NCBI GenBank assembly: GCA_030704615.1
Contig: CM060734.1
Coordinates: forward strand, 54,202,042-54,266,041
Direction of reading: 5' to 3'
Origin: Takakia lepidozioides
Lineage: Eukaryota; Streptophyta; Takakiopsida; Takakiales; Takakiaceae
DNA length: 64,000 nt
This document shows positions 22,086 to 32,039 of the stretch, one piece after another. The position numbers and the translations under genes are program-made. Each line of letters opens with the position of its first letter. Positions within the stretch are counted from its first letter, which is position 1. The notes under the pieces were generated by a model that was given only the letters and a program-made list of their open reading frames with translations, made no database searches and was not told the DNA's origin.

Positions 22086-23230
22086 ATTATAACCACTGAG
22101 CCATCCATGAATGAGTACATCTCATGGCCTGCCACAGTGTCCAATACCGCTTCTGTGAATGGCAAAATGAAAGGATCTTTCTTCGTGCAAGCATTCAACT
22201 TCTTATAGTTCACACAAACTCTCAGTTTACCATTCTTCTTGGGAACTATCAGAATGGGTGACAACCAAGTTGTATACTCTATCGGGTATATAAACTTAGC
22301 CTCAGCCAACTTCTTGATCTCTTCTCCAACCTTCTGTGCATAGTTGGGATTCATTCTGTACCTTGCTTGTTTGATTGGTACTGACCCTAGTTCCAGTTCA
22401 ATCTTATGCTGATAGATCTCAGGTGGTATCCCTTTTAGATCCTTGTAGCTCCAAGCAACTACATCTCTGTATTTGATGAACAAACTCTTAGCTTCCTCAA
22501 AGAATTCTGGCTCCAAATCAGCCCCTACCTTCACCATCCTCGGTTCCTCTACAGTTCCCACATTCACTTCTCTCACCTGCTCATCAGCTGTGATTGTCCA
22601 ACCAGTCACCACTTCATCCTGTAAACTCACAATGGCTGGTTCCTCTAGGATTTCCATTTCTCTCTCTCTTTCTTCATAGAAATATGGTGGGTAACTGCTT
22701 GTTTCACCCTCAATTGGTGTTGCTGTCACTACACCACAACAGATACCTTTTAAACAACTTAGGCCTTCCAGCTGCATCTCTGCAACCTGCTCCCACTCTG
22801 GGTGTGCAGCGAACATGGTAGCTTCCTGCTCCTCATCAAGTCCTCCCCTCCAGTCATACTCCCTGACCCCTCGAGGTCTTCTCGTAGCAGGTAATCTACT
22901 AGATTTCTTAGTGGTGATTTGTATCTTGTGCGTCCCATCATGCACAGTTAGTAACTGGGAATTCCAGTCATGGAATACCCTGGCCTGTTTCAGCCACGGT
23001 CGACCCAACAATAAGGAGTAAGCTTCTATGACTTCATCCATTTTCAACACAGTTACTATGATCATAAAGATCATCTTTTGAATTTGTATCTTAACTCCTC
23101 TTATCAATCCACTACAACAGATTGCGGCTTTTATGACTCCCATGGGTGCGTAGTCATGACAGATTTGTGGCAGAAATGCCATTTGCAGTCGTAAAATGCT
23201 TTTGAAGTCATAATGCAAGTCTGGGGAAGG
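22085..23230 (-). pseudogene. Gypsy pol: end of protease region and RT fingers
   Basis: The minus-strand frame carries the post-protease landmark SLLLGRPWLKQA, an acidic linker, then RT N-terminal motifs: VAWSYKDLKGIPPEIYQHKI, YRMNPNYAQKV, TTWLSPILIVPKKNGKLRVC and NYKKLNACTKKDPFILPF. The upstream end loses similarity near 23150-23270. The protease active site (Asp-Ser/Thr-Gly) is not visible; it would have lain where the 3.7-kb foreign segment now sits. Confidence 0.82.
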
Positions 23231-23580
23231 CGTGTATGCGACTGCATGGCTCCGGACTCTGCGCAACACAGGTCAAACATGTTTGACCACGAATATTGGA
23301 ATGGCAGATATGACTACTAGTCACGGTCATGGCTACACTGGAATGACGTGTACATATTGCTAGACAGACATATGACTTCATGACTCTCACTCTAATGCAT
23401 TCTGCCAGATCATCACATAGATGAATCACTACATGACTGCACGTGTCAACACTTGCTTCTCTGGTTATATATATAATATATGAGTATTTATATTTTGAAA
23501 AAACGGAGACTCTGACCACTAGAATGAATTAAAAAAAACAAAAAAGAACAAAGTGCAAAAAGATTTAAAGAAAAACACAT

Positions 23581-23800
23581 CGGCTGGTAAGTGGCACAGT
23601 GTGTCGCCATGGTGGTTTGGGATTCAAACCCGCTGCCCTTATCCTGTATGTGGGATTGTTCGTGACGGTATGTCAAGGCGTTGATCGTCCTGTAGGTCTT
23701 ATGGCCCATAAATGAAGGCGGGTGAAATTTTCCCCCTCCTCAAGGGCTTGTGGTTTCCAAGAAAAGAAAAAAAAGAAAAAAAATCAAAAAGGGGCTTTTA
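23581..23800 (+). mobile_element. tRNA-derived SINE with A-rich tail
   Basis: Starts with a box A-like CGGCTGGTAAGTGGC, then after about 35 bp a box B-like GGGATTCAAACCC. The 3' body, CATAAATGAAGGCGGGTGAA then TTTCCCCCTCCTCAAGGG, is shared with the SINE at 59470-59676. It ends in an A-rich tail (about 23760-23800). The internal pol III promoter spacing and shared body mark both as one SINE family. Confidence 0.65.
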
Positions 23801-24639
23801 GGGTTTACAAAAAGGTTAAAAAACTTAAAAAGTTGCCCGTCACGGTCGCGTGAACAGACTTAGAGCAAGTGGGAGGGAGAGAGAGAGAGGGCTGGGACTG
23901 GGAGGGAGAGAGAGGGAGTGAGGGCAAACATGCATGGGAGGCCCGCAGTTGGAGCAACCTTCGCATCTAAGGCTCTACGTCTGCTTCTCCATGCTAGAAA
24001 GCAATTATCTCCTCTCCTTGATCCTGCAGCTTGTCGGGGCTCTACTATGGTGGGTTTCATTCAGGTCCGGATGACTGCAGAGGAGGAATGTTAATTCGTG
24101 AGCCCGCTCATGGAAACCATGACTTGAATCGAGCAGCAGGTCTGCCAACCAGTGCCCAAAAATAGTTGAATCAGTACAAATGTGATAACATCCGTGAAGC
24201 AGATGCAGTGATGGACAGGTCTGATCTTAATCTTGCCGGTCACTTGCCCTGCAGCATGACCACGCACAAGCTCACTACCGCCCGAAGCCCCACAACCCCC
24301 TGCTCGGACCACATCATCCGTCCTCATGAAGAGGCCCAGGTGTACTTGTCTCTCTATGTTAGTCTCCATTTCAACATTACGCATATCGCTGCTCCACCCT
24401 GGTGGCCCACAGGCGCGTTTTCCACGACACCCACCTACCTTTGGCATCAGCGCACCTTCTCTCATTCCCACAGGACCTGGTCCTGGCGTGTTAGCAGCAT
24501 GGCTTATCATAATCGACCATGGCGGCCCTGTCTATCTTCCTGGCATTTTCCAGTTCAATGACTGGAGCGAAGCCCCCCTCTTGCGGCGCACCATGCTGGC
24601 TGGCACTCTTTCGAACCAGCTGCTGGTCAATTTGCTATC

Positions 24640-25922
24640 TCTACCCCGACTCAATCTCAACCTCAATAGCACCCAAGTTCTGGAAAGGGGCAAAGAGGTC
24701 CATGACACTATCATCAAAGCTGGACTTTTACCAGATATCATTTCAGAGTCGACCACTGTCAAAGGTCAGGCCATTCTTCTTCTTCGAGGAGTTGAGGAGA
24801 AACTACCAAGGGATAAAGACAGAGAAATTACGGAGCTTACAAGAGTTCCAGCGCAAGGTCGAGGACAATGTGGTGAGGGCACCTTCTTCTTCGACCTATT
24901 TCAGCCTGTTTTGCCCTCTCATCAGACTCGGCCCTGAGATGCATATTGAATTTTGTAAGTTAGCTCATTGCTCGTTGATAAGTAGGGTTGGGGGTGTTTG
25001 CTGGAACAATTCTAGGCTGTCATTGTTAGCTGCTAGCATGAAGGCAAGGATGTATGCATGATTTTGTGCAGAGGCATAGATAGCTGAAAGAGCAGGGATA
25101 GAATGTGGGCCCAGATTCGTCCAAGAGGGCTGGATTTCAAGCTCCATTATTTCAGTGTCATCCATTCAGCCAGGGATTTCCTGGTGACATTGCCAATGCT
25201 TTACTTGCAACACGATGCTTGTAAAGCTTCCTTAGCTTGAATGCTGATTATGCTTGAATTATTAGGTTGGTAAAGCCAGTTTTGAAATTTTCATGGTAAT
25301 CAACGTAGGTTGCAAGCCATTTACATCAGACCATGGGTGGACTGGAAGACAGCCATTGAAAGTCCCGGTGCAGTTAATACCAGTGGAGAGCAGTGTAAGC
25401 TTCATATGCCCTTCCAAGTCAGGAGGCGAATGCCTGTCAAATTACCACATGTCCTTCTAAACACTGCCCCTGCCCTGGTGGACATGTATGCCAAATGTGG
25501 GTGCATCGAGGATGCCAAGGGAGTGTTCAACACTGTGGCTGAACGAGATGTGGTGTCGTGGAGTGCGATGCTTGCAGGGTATGCACAGCTGGGGTGCGGG
25601 ATGGAGGCTCCAACCTTTGCGCAAATGATGGGGGAAGGGGTGAAGGCCGCTGACATAACGTTTGTGTGAATTTACAATGCGTCTGGCAGCCCTGGAAAAG
25701 GGCAAAGAGATCCCTGGTAACATCATCAAATCTGCAATTGTACCAGATGTCATCCTGAACATTGCTCTGGTGGCCATGTATGCTAAATGTGGGAGCGTTG
25801 AGGATGCTAAGGGAGTGTTCAACACTATGGCTGAACCAGATGTGGTGTCGTGGAATGCGATGCTTGCAGGGTGTACAGAGCAGGAGCGCGAGATGGGGCT
25901 TTGGACACCTGAAAGCAAATGA
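24640..25922 (+). pseudogene. PPR gene fragments (broken)
   Basis: Three plus-strand pieces read as PLS-type PPR motifs: LERGKEVHDTIIKAGLLPD (about 24680-24750); LVDMYAKCGCIEDAKGVF with ERDVVSWSAMLAGYAQLGCG (25480-25610); and RLAALEKGKEIPGNIIK, VAMYAKCGSVEDAKGVF, DVVSWNAMLAGC (25680-25875). The last two are near-duplicates of one another. Between them lie a coiled-coil-like exon (about 24790-24870, encoding RRNYQGIKTEKLRSLQEFQR in another frame) and non-coding DNA. Stops and missing repeats show it cannot encode a full PPR protein. Confidence 0.75.
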
Positions 25923-26130
25923 TGGGGAAAGGGGTGAAGGTACCTTCTTCAACATATTTCACCTTGTTTTCCCTGCTAGTGTTTGCTTTGACAATTCTAG
26001 GCTGTCATTGTTAGCTGCTAGCAGCAAGGTGAGGATATATGCATGATTTGTGCAGAGGCATGGATAGCTGAAGGAGTAGGGATTTTGTGTGGTTCCAAGA
26101 GGGTCAGATTTCAAGCACAAGATTACCTGT
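24873..26130 (+). repeat. Direct duplication around the PPR fragments, including one minisatellite unit
   Basis: The block at about 24873-25150 (GTGAGGGCACCTTCTTCTTC, then CAATTCTAGGCTGTCATTG, then GCAGAGGCATAGATAGCTGA) recurs at 25935-26120 in the same order with small gaps. Its first ~100 bp is the reverse complement of the minisatellite unit at 32.0-33.9 kb. A third, weaker copy of the first part lies at 26215-26310. The duplications point to unequal exchange between PPR copies before or after transfer into the gypsy element. Confidence 0.7.
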
Positions 26131-26939
26131 GATTCCCTGTGGATCAATAGCTACAAGAAACCTGCATGGGTAGATGGTCAACTAGCAGCAACAGCACAAG
26201 TGATAAAATCAGGCACTGCTAATGGCATCTTCTTCAACACATTTCACCCTGTTTTTCCCTCTTTATCAGAATCGGCCCTAAATTTACATGTTCAATTCTG
26301 CAAGTTAGCTGGTTGAGTGAATCTAGTTTGGAGTGACTTTGACATGATACTGCCAATGTGACAACAGGAAAGTGTCAAAAAACAGGTAACAGAGATGAGG
26401 AGAAGTTGTGGAATGAATACTTATCTGAGCCCAGTCATTGATGGGTCAACTGGGGCAGAAAGGTGAATGCCTGCTACATCTCAAAGAGTAGCAGACGCGA
26501 TTTAGCATAGGAACTAGTGTGTTACGCTAACTAGGACATTTTAGATATTTATATTTATATTTTGTGTGTTGGGACTTCATTTGGTCTCACATGCCAAGTG
26601 AGGTGTCGAGCCTCACTTGAGACATGGAGATAGGTTTTCCCCTTGTGAGTGTTGAGGAGGCTCATCTTCTTGTAGTGATAAGAGATGAGAAATGAGAGAA
26701 GTAGAAGACAATGAAAGCTCTCAAAGCATGAAGCAATCACATGAAGAACAAGCCCTAGTCCTTCCAAGTGAAATCCACTCTATCACATAAACTAAGTCAA
26801 GCCAAGGGCACCTTTGCTAAATGAATCCACCCTACAAAGCCCTCAACACACTCCCTCTCAATACCTAGAGCTATGGAGGTGAGAGAAGCTCATGGAGGCT
26901 CAATAGCTTTCTAGGATTGTGTGCTTAGATTGTGTGGTG

Positions 26940-28033
26940 GACAACGATGTATGTTGTGGCACGATGCTTAGGTGCACGACAACTGGCATAGAATCATCAA
27001 AGTCCATGACTGTTTCTCGCCCTTCCGGCTTCACATTATAACTGGTCACCTTGCTGTTCAGGTATGTGTTCCTTGTTACATGGGCAATTCGATTGATTGT
27101 TTGATATAGCCTGTGTCTAAAATAAGGTGCCACAGCCAATAGCTGTCCAATGGTAATCTCCGCTTTGGACTGGCATATTACTTCAGCCAAAGTCCCTTCA
27201 TTACTCTGCATTTCTGCAGCTTCTTTCTTCCCTTCATCCTCACTCACTTCCTCTTCTCTTTCAGAATCAGAGGAATCTGCCATAGGAATATCAGTACTCT
27301 TCTGCATTTCCCTTATGGTATCTGCCACTTCCTTGTGCAATTCCTTCTCATCTCTCCAAGCCTCATCATCTTCAGGCACATCACTGCCATCTTCATTATC
27401 ATCACCTTCCTCATCTACTGGAGGTATTATTTTGGCTTTGCTTCTCGTTACTATCATTGTACTTACTTCTGGTACAACACATGGCCTAACCATGTGAGCT
27501 GCCACCACTGGCCCCTCATTCACAGGAGCTCTCATCTCATTCTGGTGTCTGATCCAGAATGGACAGGCTGCCTTGCGATGTCCTGCCTGATTACAATAGT
27601 AACACAGTTCTTCCCCATTAGGTCCTCGCCCTTGGTCTGTTCTGGGATTGTTTCTGTAATCCTGATTCCCTGGCTGGTAATTTCCCCTTGGATTACCCTG
27701 ATAGTTACCTTTAGAATTTCCTTGGTAATTCCCTCTTGGATTACCTCTCCTTTCCATGCCATTGTTATAACCACCAGGCCTACCATAGTGGTGTTGATCA
27801 CTGTTTCTTCTTGGCTGGGGCTGAACTTGATGCACCCTTACTTGCCTAGGTTCTCTAGCTGCTGTCCTTCTGTTGTAGTAACAATTCTCAGTAGAATAGT
27901 TATCCATTTTACAGATAGTACAGTGTTTCTCCTTCATGTGGCATTCAGTGGTGGTATGGCCTTCATTCTGGCACTTTGCACACCAAACACCCTTCCTCCA
28001 ATGTGTTGCAGCCTCTGTGGCATACTTCTTCAA
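26940..28033 (-). pseudogene. Gypsy gag nucleocapsid region and protease start
   Basis: The frame holds Cys-knuckles CAKCQNEGHTTTEC and CYYCNQAGHRKAAC (both CX2CX4HX4C), with a central degenerate one, CTICKMDNYSTENC, in which Tyr replaces His. A Gly/Asn/Arg repeat tract (NPRGNYQGN-type units) separates the knuckles, and an acidic tail follows. The end reads DFDDSMPVVVH, the lead-in to the protease, and then loses similarity. It joins the main gag through a frame break near 28040-28069. The role would be to package element RNA. Confidence 0.82.
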
Positions 28034-28068
28034 GATTTCTTATAATCTTTTCTCATAGTTATCCCTCT

Positions 28069-29239
28069 TCAACTTTTCCTTCCTCTTTCCATATACTCCT
28101 CAACAGTTTCATGCTTCTTTTGCTTTAACTGTTGTAAACTTCCATACACTTCATCCTCAGTTTTACTTGTCTTGAACCTATTTCGGAATGCTGTATTCAA
28201 GCCATTCCAAGTTAGGAAATGATTATCATGGAATCTTGCATACCATTCACTTGCTTTTTTTATAAGTGAACAAGGAAACAGTCTCATCTTGGCATCATCG
28301 CCATTCTCATTGTTCACAATACATATGTGTTCAAATTGGCTAATGTGTACATCAGGATCCCCTTTTCCTGAATATATTGGAAAATGTGGTTTTGCCCGTG
28401 TTGGTTGTAACGCCATCTGTGGCCCTACCTTCTGCCCACTGACAGATGCTGGCCCCCTTGCTGGTGCTGGTCCTTGAGGACTTGTTGTAGTTGTGGTGGA
28501 ACTTCCACCAAGTGCTGGCCCTTGAACACTCCCTGCTACTGGCCCCACTATATTCACAGTATTCTCAGCTCCAGTTGCACTACTTCCCACACTCCCTGTC
28601 CCCCCAGAGCTAGATCCAGGCTGCCCGCCTGATCCCCCTAAGCCGACACCTTCGTTGGCCTGTGATCCAAGTGCTCCACTTGATCCAGGTCCAACGGGTT
28701 GGGATGTCCTGGTTGTAGTCTCAACCTCAGCTGTTGGGTCTACTTCTTCATACTCTTCCTCTTCCAATTTCTTCTCTCTGTTTTCATCCTCCAAGTTCTG
28801 TCCTTGGGTTTCTTCTTCACTCATGTAACTCAACTGTAATAGTGTTGGAGAGTCTGAACTCTCCGTTGGCTCTGCCACATCCTCTACTCCTTCTTCGTCT
28901 TCCGTCTCAGAAACTGGAGTTCCTGCTTTTGGTGTTCCATGCCAACTCTTATCAAAGATTTCTGTCAAATCTTTTATCCAGGGATGTACCTCAGATCTTT
29001 CACCTCGTGGTTGATCTTCTTCCTGTACCAATTCCCTTAATCTTTCTTGCAAAGAAAAAGAAGGAGTGGCATCCAACTCTAGTTCTTCCGGTATGGGTGA
29101 CGTACTCTCTGATCTTATGGTGTGAGAGGTCCAGATGATTCCCTTATGTCTATTCCTCTCTCCCAAAGATATTAGCTTTCAGATAACTTTCTCTTTTTGC
29201 TGAATATCTCTGGAGTCTAGCTTCTCTTTCATCACTCAT
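28069..29239 (-). pseudogene. Gypsy gag (capsid region)
   Basis: The start is placed near 29239 by comparison with the older copy at 5636 (MSDER...AKRESYLKA); the frame here shifts near 29165. An acidic N-terminus and a Ser/Gly/Thr/Pro-rich linker lead to the conserved gag domain: DVHISQFEHICIV, KMRLFPCSLIKKASEWYARF, FLTWNGLNTAFRNRF and DEVYGSLQQLKQKKHETVEE. The frame stops at 28069, just before the nucleocapsid frame. In an active element this would form virus-like particles in the cytoplasm. Confidence 0.85.
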
Positions 29240-29259
29240 GTCCCATGTCTTTCATTTCT

Positions 29260-29955
29260 TTAATGTGGCAATAACCAAAACTCTCTTCTGTAGTATCTCT
29301 CGTATATGCCTGGGTTCCTTTCAATCTTCAATGCACCCTTGGCTATACTAGAAGTCTCCGTTACCATATAACCATATGGCAAACAAGTCTGGAAAGCTGT
29401 TCTTGGTGTGAGTTTGATCCAGAGAATATCCTTTGGAATCCAATTCTTTACCAGAACAAGCTCCTCATGCATATGAATATAAACATTCACCTTCCTTTCC
29501 TCCCAGCCTTCAAACTCTACTCGCTTAATGGATAGCAATGCTATCACATAAACCAGTGTTGGTAACCAACGTGCTCTTCCTCTACAGGCCACCTGATAAA
29601 TCTTTATCACTCCTTTCTCCAGACCCCACTCAGGGTCAGCATCATGCACTCTCTTAAGAATGTTTTCTTTACAACCGTCTGGCAATTCCAAGAACCTCTG
29701 AAAGAATTGTTTGGACAATCTTTCCTTCTCAGTTTCACAAAGAATTTGATTCACATCAAATTCTTTAATTCTCCAACCATCATGATCCCACCAGATGCCT
29801 GTCACATCTGGTTGTTCATGACCCAGGTCCCCAGTATGGTTGCCAAATGTCGAGCGGCTTTTACTCACCCATCCCTTCGCTATCCGAGGTGGAAACTCCA
29901 AGATAGAAGAGTTGGATATCTCTAAGCACTCAGCCCGCTCAGAACAATCAGTCAT
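29260..29955 (-). CDS. Conserved pre-gag ORF of the gypsy element (231 aa, unknown)
   Basis: The open frame starts inside the 5' LTR and runs through the primer-binding region to a stop about 20 bp before the gag start. The same frame, broken, exists in the older copy at 4994-5615, so it is an original part of this family. Features include WWDHDGWRIKEFDVNQI, LPDGCKENILKRVHDADPEW and VLVKNWIPKDILWIKLTPRT; it is rich in Trp and charged residues and has no zinc knuckle or transmembrane segment. Extra ORFs upstream of gag are known in Ogre/Tat gypsy elements; relation to those is unproven. The true start may be downstream of the LTR. Function unknown. Confidence 0.6.
   Translation of the reverse strand: MTDCSERAECLEISNSSILEFPPRIAKGWVSKSRSTFGNHTGDLGHEQPDVTGIWWDHDGWRIKEFDVNQILCETEKERLSKQFFQRFLELPDGCKENILKRVHDADPEWGLEKGVIKIYQVACRGRARWLPTLVYVIALLSIKRVEFEGWEERKVNVYIHMHEELVLVKNWIPKDILWIKLTPRTAFQTCLPYGYMVTETSSIAKGALKIERNPGIYERYYRREFWLLPH
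29829..29847 (-). other. Candidate primer-binding site
   Basis: Immediately inside the 5' LTR (minus strand) the sequence reads TTTGGCAACCATACTGGGG; TGG two bases from the LTR is the usual complement of a tRNA CCA end. The older copy keeps the same bases at 5031-5049. I cannot assign the tRNA without a tRNA set for the species. Confidence 0.5.
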
Positions 29956-30763
29956 GACCTGTAGCTAGTGAATCATGGTTGTGCTTCCTATTTGTATTCC
30001 TTCTTGCCTTTATGTTATCAATTTACCTTACCGTGTATACTGAAGCATTAGTCTTCAGTATCTACTAAGTTCCAGTTACTCATGCATTCATTCCACAGCT
30101 TCACTCATGTCTCTCTACACAGTGTGATTGTATCGAATAAGTATCAGATTATGATTTATCAGGTATCAGGCCAATGCCATGGTGACTCTAATCTGCCCTA
30201 CAGTATCACTACAGCTTTGCATGTAACAAGCATCTACTGTTCATCTTTCCTCCTTCTCCGTGCTCTCGTTCTTGCTCTCTGCCTGATCTCCTCTCATGCA
30301 TGACCAAGAAGCGCTCCCCGTGAAGTGATCCCCTTTCCGTTGCCGCTCTCCTAATCTACCCGCAAGCTGTTCTAACCACCTAACTAACTAACCGTCACTC
30401 CTAAAGTAACACGTTCCCTCTGCAGATGTCGTTCCCTCACAGTCGTTCCCTGTCAATGATAACTGTTCCCCATGTACTGTGATAGGCTATGTCAAGCTGT
30501 GCCGAGCTGTGACTGGCTGTGTAAAGCTGTGTCGGGCTGTGTCAAGCTGTGCGAAGCTGTGTCGGGCTGTGACTGGCTGTGTAAAGCTGTGCGAAGCTGT
30601 GTCGGGCTGTGACTGGCTGTGTGGAGCTGTGTCGGGCTGTGTAACCCCCCCTAAAGCCTGCTGCTGCCATCCCTAAGGCTCATGTTGGTCTCAGTCTGCG
30701 CAAAAATTAAGGGTACCCCACAGAACCCATAAAAGCGTCTAAGTCCCAAACAGCCCTCTAACA
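29848..30763 (-). repeat. 5' LTR of the gypsy element (916 bp)
   Basis: Pair of 8321-9204. Starts TGTCGAGCGG and ends CTCTAACA, with the CCACC target duplication outside (30764-30768). The GGCTGTG tandem tract (30478-30645) is longer than in the partner. It should hold the element promoter, but I could not point to a certain TATA box. Confidence 0.92.
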
Positions 30764-30883
30764 CCACCACTTTGCAACAAACTCACATGGCGCCTTTACT
30801 GTCCTACTCCATGCACATAGACCATGTAAATATGCATACACATATACATATACTAATACATGTGGTACATGTATTCATATTAC

Positions 30884-31350
30884 CAAGCGCCTTGTCTATC
30901 CAGCCATCCCTGCTCTTCCAACCCTCGATGGGTTAGTAACACTGGATCGTGCTCCTTCCTGTCCTCACTCTCTTTCTGCCCCTTGGTGGACTCCCAATAC
31001 TTCACCAATGCATCCCAATGGGTGGACTCTACACTCGGAGGGCATGAACCTCCAACCTTCCACCCCAACTTTAGTTTCTGGCGGTACACTTTTACAATCC
31101 TCCCACATGCTGCATGGAACTTGGATACGCTCATAGGTTAAGGATTGTACTCAAAATCCTTGTCCATGGCTTCCTTAACCTTGGCCATGTCATTGGGTTC
31201 TTGCTTGTCTGCTAGCAAAATGCTAGGATCAAGATATCTGATGCACAGTCCCCGCAAGGAGCTCTGCCAGTAATCCTTCCCCTCACACCCCTGGTCTACT
31301 GCCCCCTTAGAGTTTAGTTGTACCTTGTGCACCTTCAGCCCAACGGCCTT
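30884..31350 (-). pseudogene. CACTA accessory gene, Transposase_24-like exon
   Basis: The minus frame from about 31340 contains RGLCIRYLDPSILLADK then AMDKDFEYNP, an in-frame TAA (31135-31137), then SKFHAACGRIVKVYRQKLK, THWDALVKYWESTKGQ, KEHDPVLLTHRGLEEQG. The W-x-x-L-V-x-Y-W then HT(H)RG pattern is that of the plant En/Spm Transposase_24 family. It ends at a TTG/GTAATA donor (30884). The next exon (8240) is across the gypsy insertion. Upstream (31351-31860) is Pro/Gly-rich, possibly coding, but frames are mixed. The stop marks it as a pseudogene. Confidence 0.6.
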
Positions 31351-32039
31351 TCAGGATTTGGCATTAGTTTCTTGTGCCTTTGAAGCCTACCTCTTTGCAC
31401 GTTTTTTGTCTGCAGCCTCATAATGCACATCCCCTTGCTGTGTGGAATCGTGATCATCACCATGAGGGGGTGTGAATGGAGGAGGACCACCATTAAAAGG
31501 GGGGCCTGCCCACTGCCCACCAGCAGTGGGACAAGGAGGTGCCCAAGTTTGGGCAGCTCCTTGTACCCATGTCCATTACCTCCGGAATTGGACCCACCTG
31601 GTATCCATGACCATGAATTGGTTGTGGGTAGTGGGGCCATGGGCTGCTGCCAGGTAGGCGGTCCTTGCTGCAGCCACGTTTGCCCGCCTGTGGACTATAT
31701 ACATGGCCCATTCGGGGCTTGTTGCACCCATGTCGTAGGTGGACCAGCAGCAGGAGCCACAGCCTGAGGTCCCCCTTCCTTTGCACGCTTTGATGCAGCC
31801 TAACACAAGCCCCTCCACCCCACAGAGTTGGAACTTAGGGAAAAAAGGAAGTGGCATGGCAAAAGTTGAACCTGCATGCTAGCAATGAACGCATACAGAC
31901 CTTGGCCCAAAGTGCCTTAAAATGTTTGGCATCCGATGGTGTGAATGCATGGAACGTCATGCTCTGGCAACCTTGCAATGACCCACATCCATTTCCATAT
32001 CAAAAAATGTACACTGCCTGGTCCAAAATACCCTCCCTC

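Larger units (their letters stand above)
23230..26940. other. Foreign segment in the gypsy protease region: SINE, PPR fragments, duplications
   Basis: Gypsy homology resumes on the far side near 26940-26990 (PVVVHL frame), so this ~3.7-kb stretch interrupts the element. It contains an A-tailed SINE, plus-strand PPR exon fragments, one unit of the 32-kb minisatellite and an internal direct duplication. Boundaries are approximate and no clean target duplication was found. An 18-bp perfect palindrome (GGTCAAACATGTTTGACC, 23271-23288) lies at the left edge. Confidence 0.55.
8321..30763 (-). mobile_element. Complete-length Ty3/gypsy LTR retrotransposon, 22.4 kb including a 7.4-kb hAT insertion
   Basis: Two direct repeats (8321-9204 and 29848-30763) start TGTC and end AACA. 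They are flanked by a 5-bp target duplication CCACC (8316-8320 and 30764-30768). The coding order on the minus strand is 5' LTR, pre-gag ORF, gag, nucleocapsid/protease, reverse transcriptase, RNase H, integrase, an extra ORF, polypurine tract, 3' LTR. Reverse transcriptase before integrase defines Ty3/gypsy. No chromodomain is seen after the integrase, which suggests a non-chromovirus (Tat/Athila-like) lineage; the extra ORFs fit that, but this is inference. The copy is dead: the hAT splits the integrase, non-element DNA interrupts the protease region, and pol has several frameshifts and stops. Without the hAT it would be about 15 kb. Confidence 0.9.

Noticed and set aside
26569-26930. Possible solo LTR starting TGTTGGGACTTC
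   Set aside because: TGTTGGGA resembles many plant LTR starts, but I found no matching second copy, no clear CA end and no target duplication.
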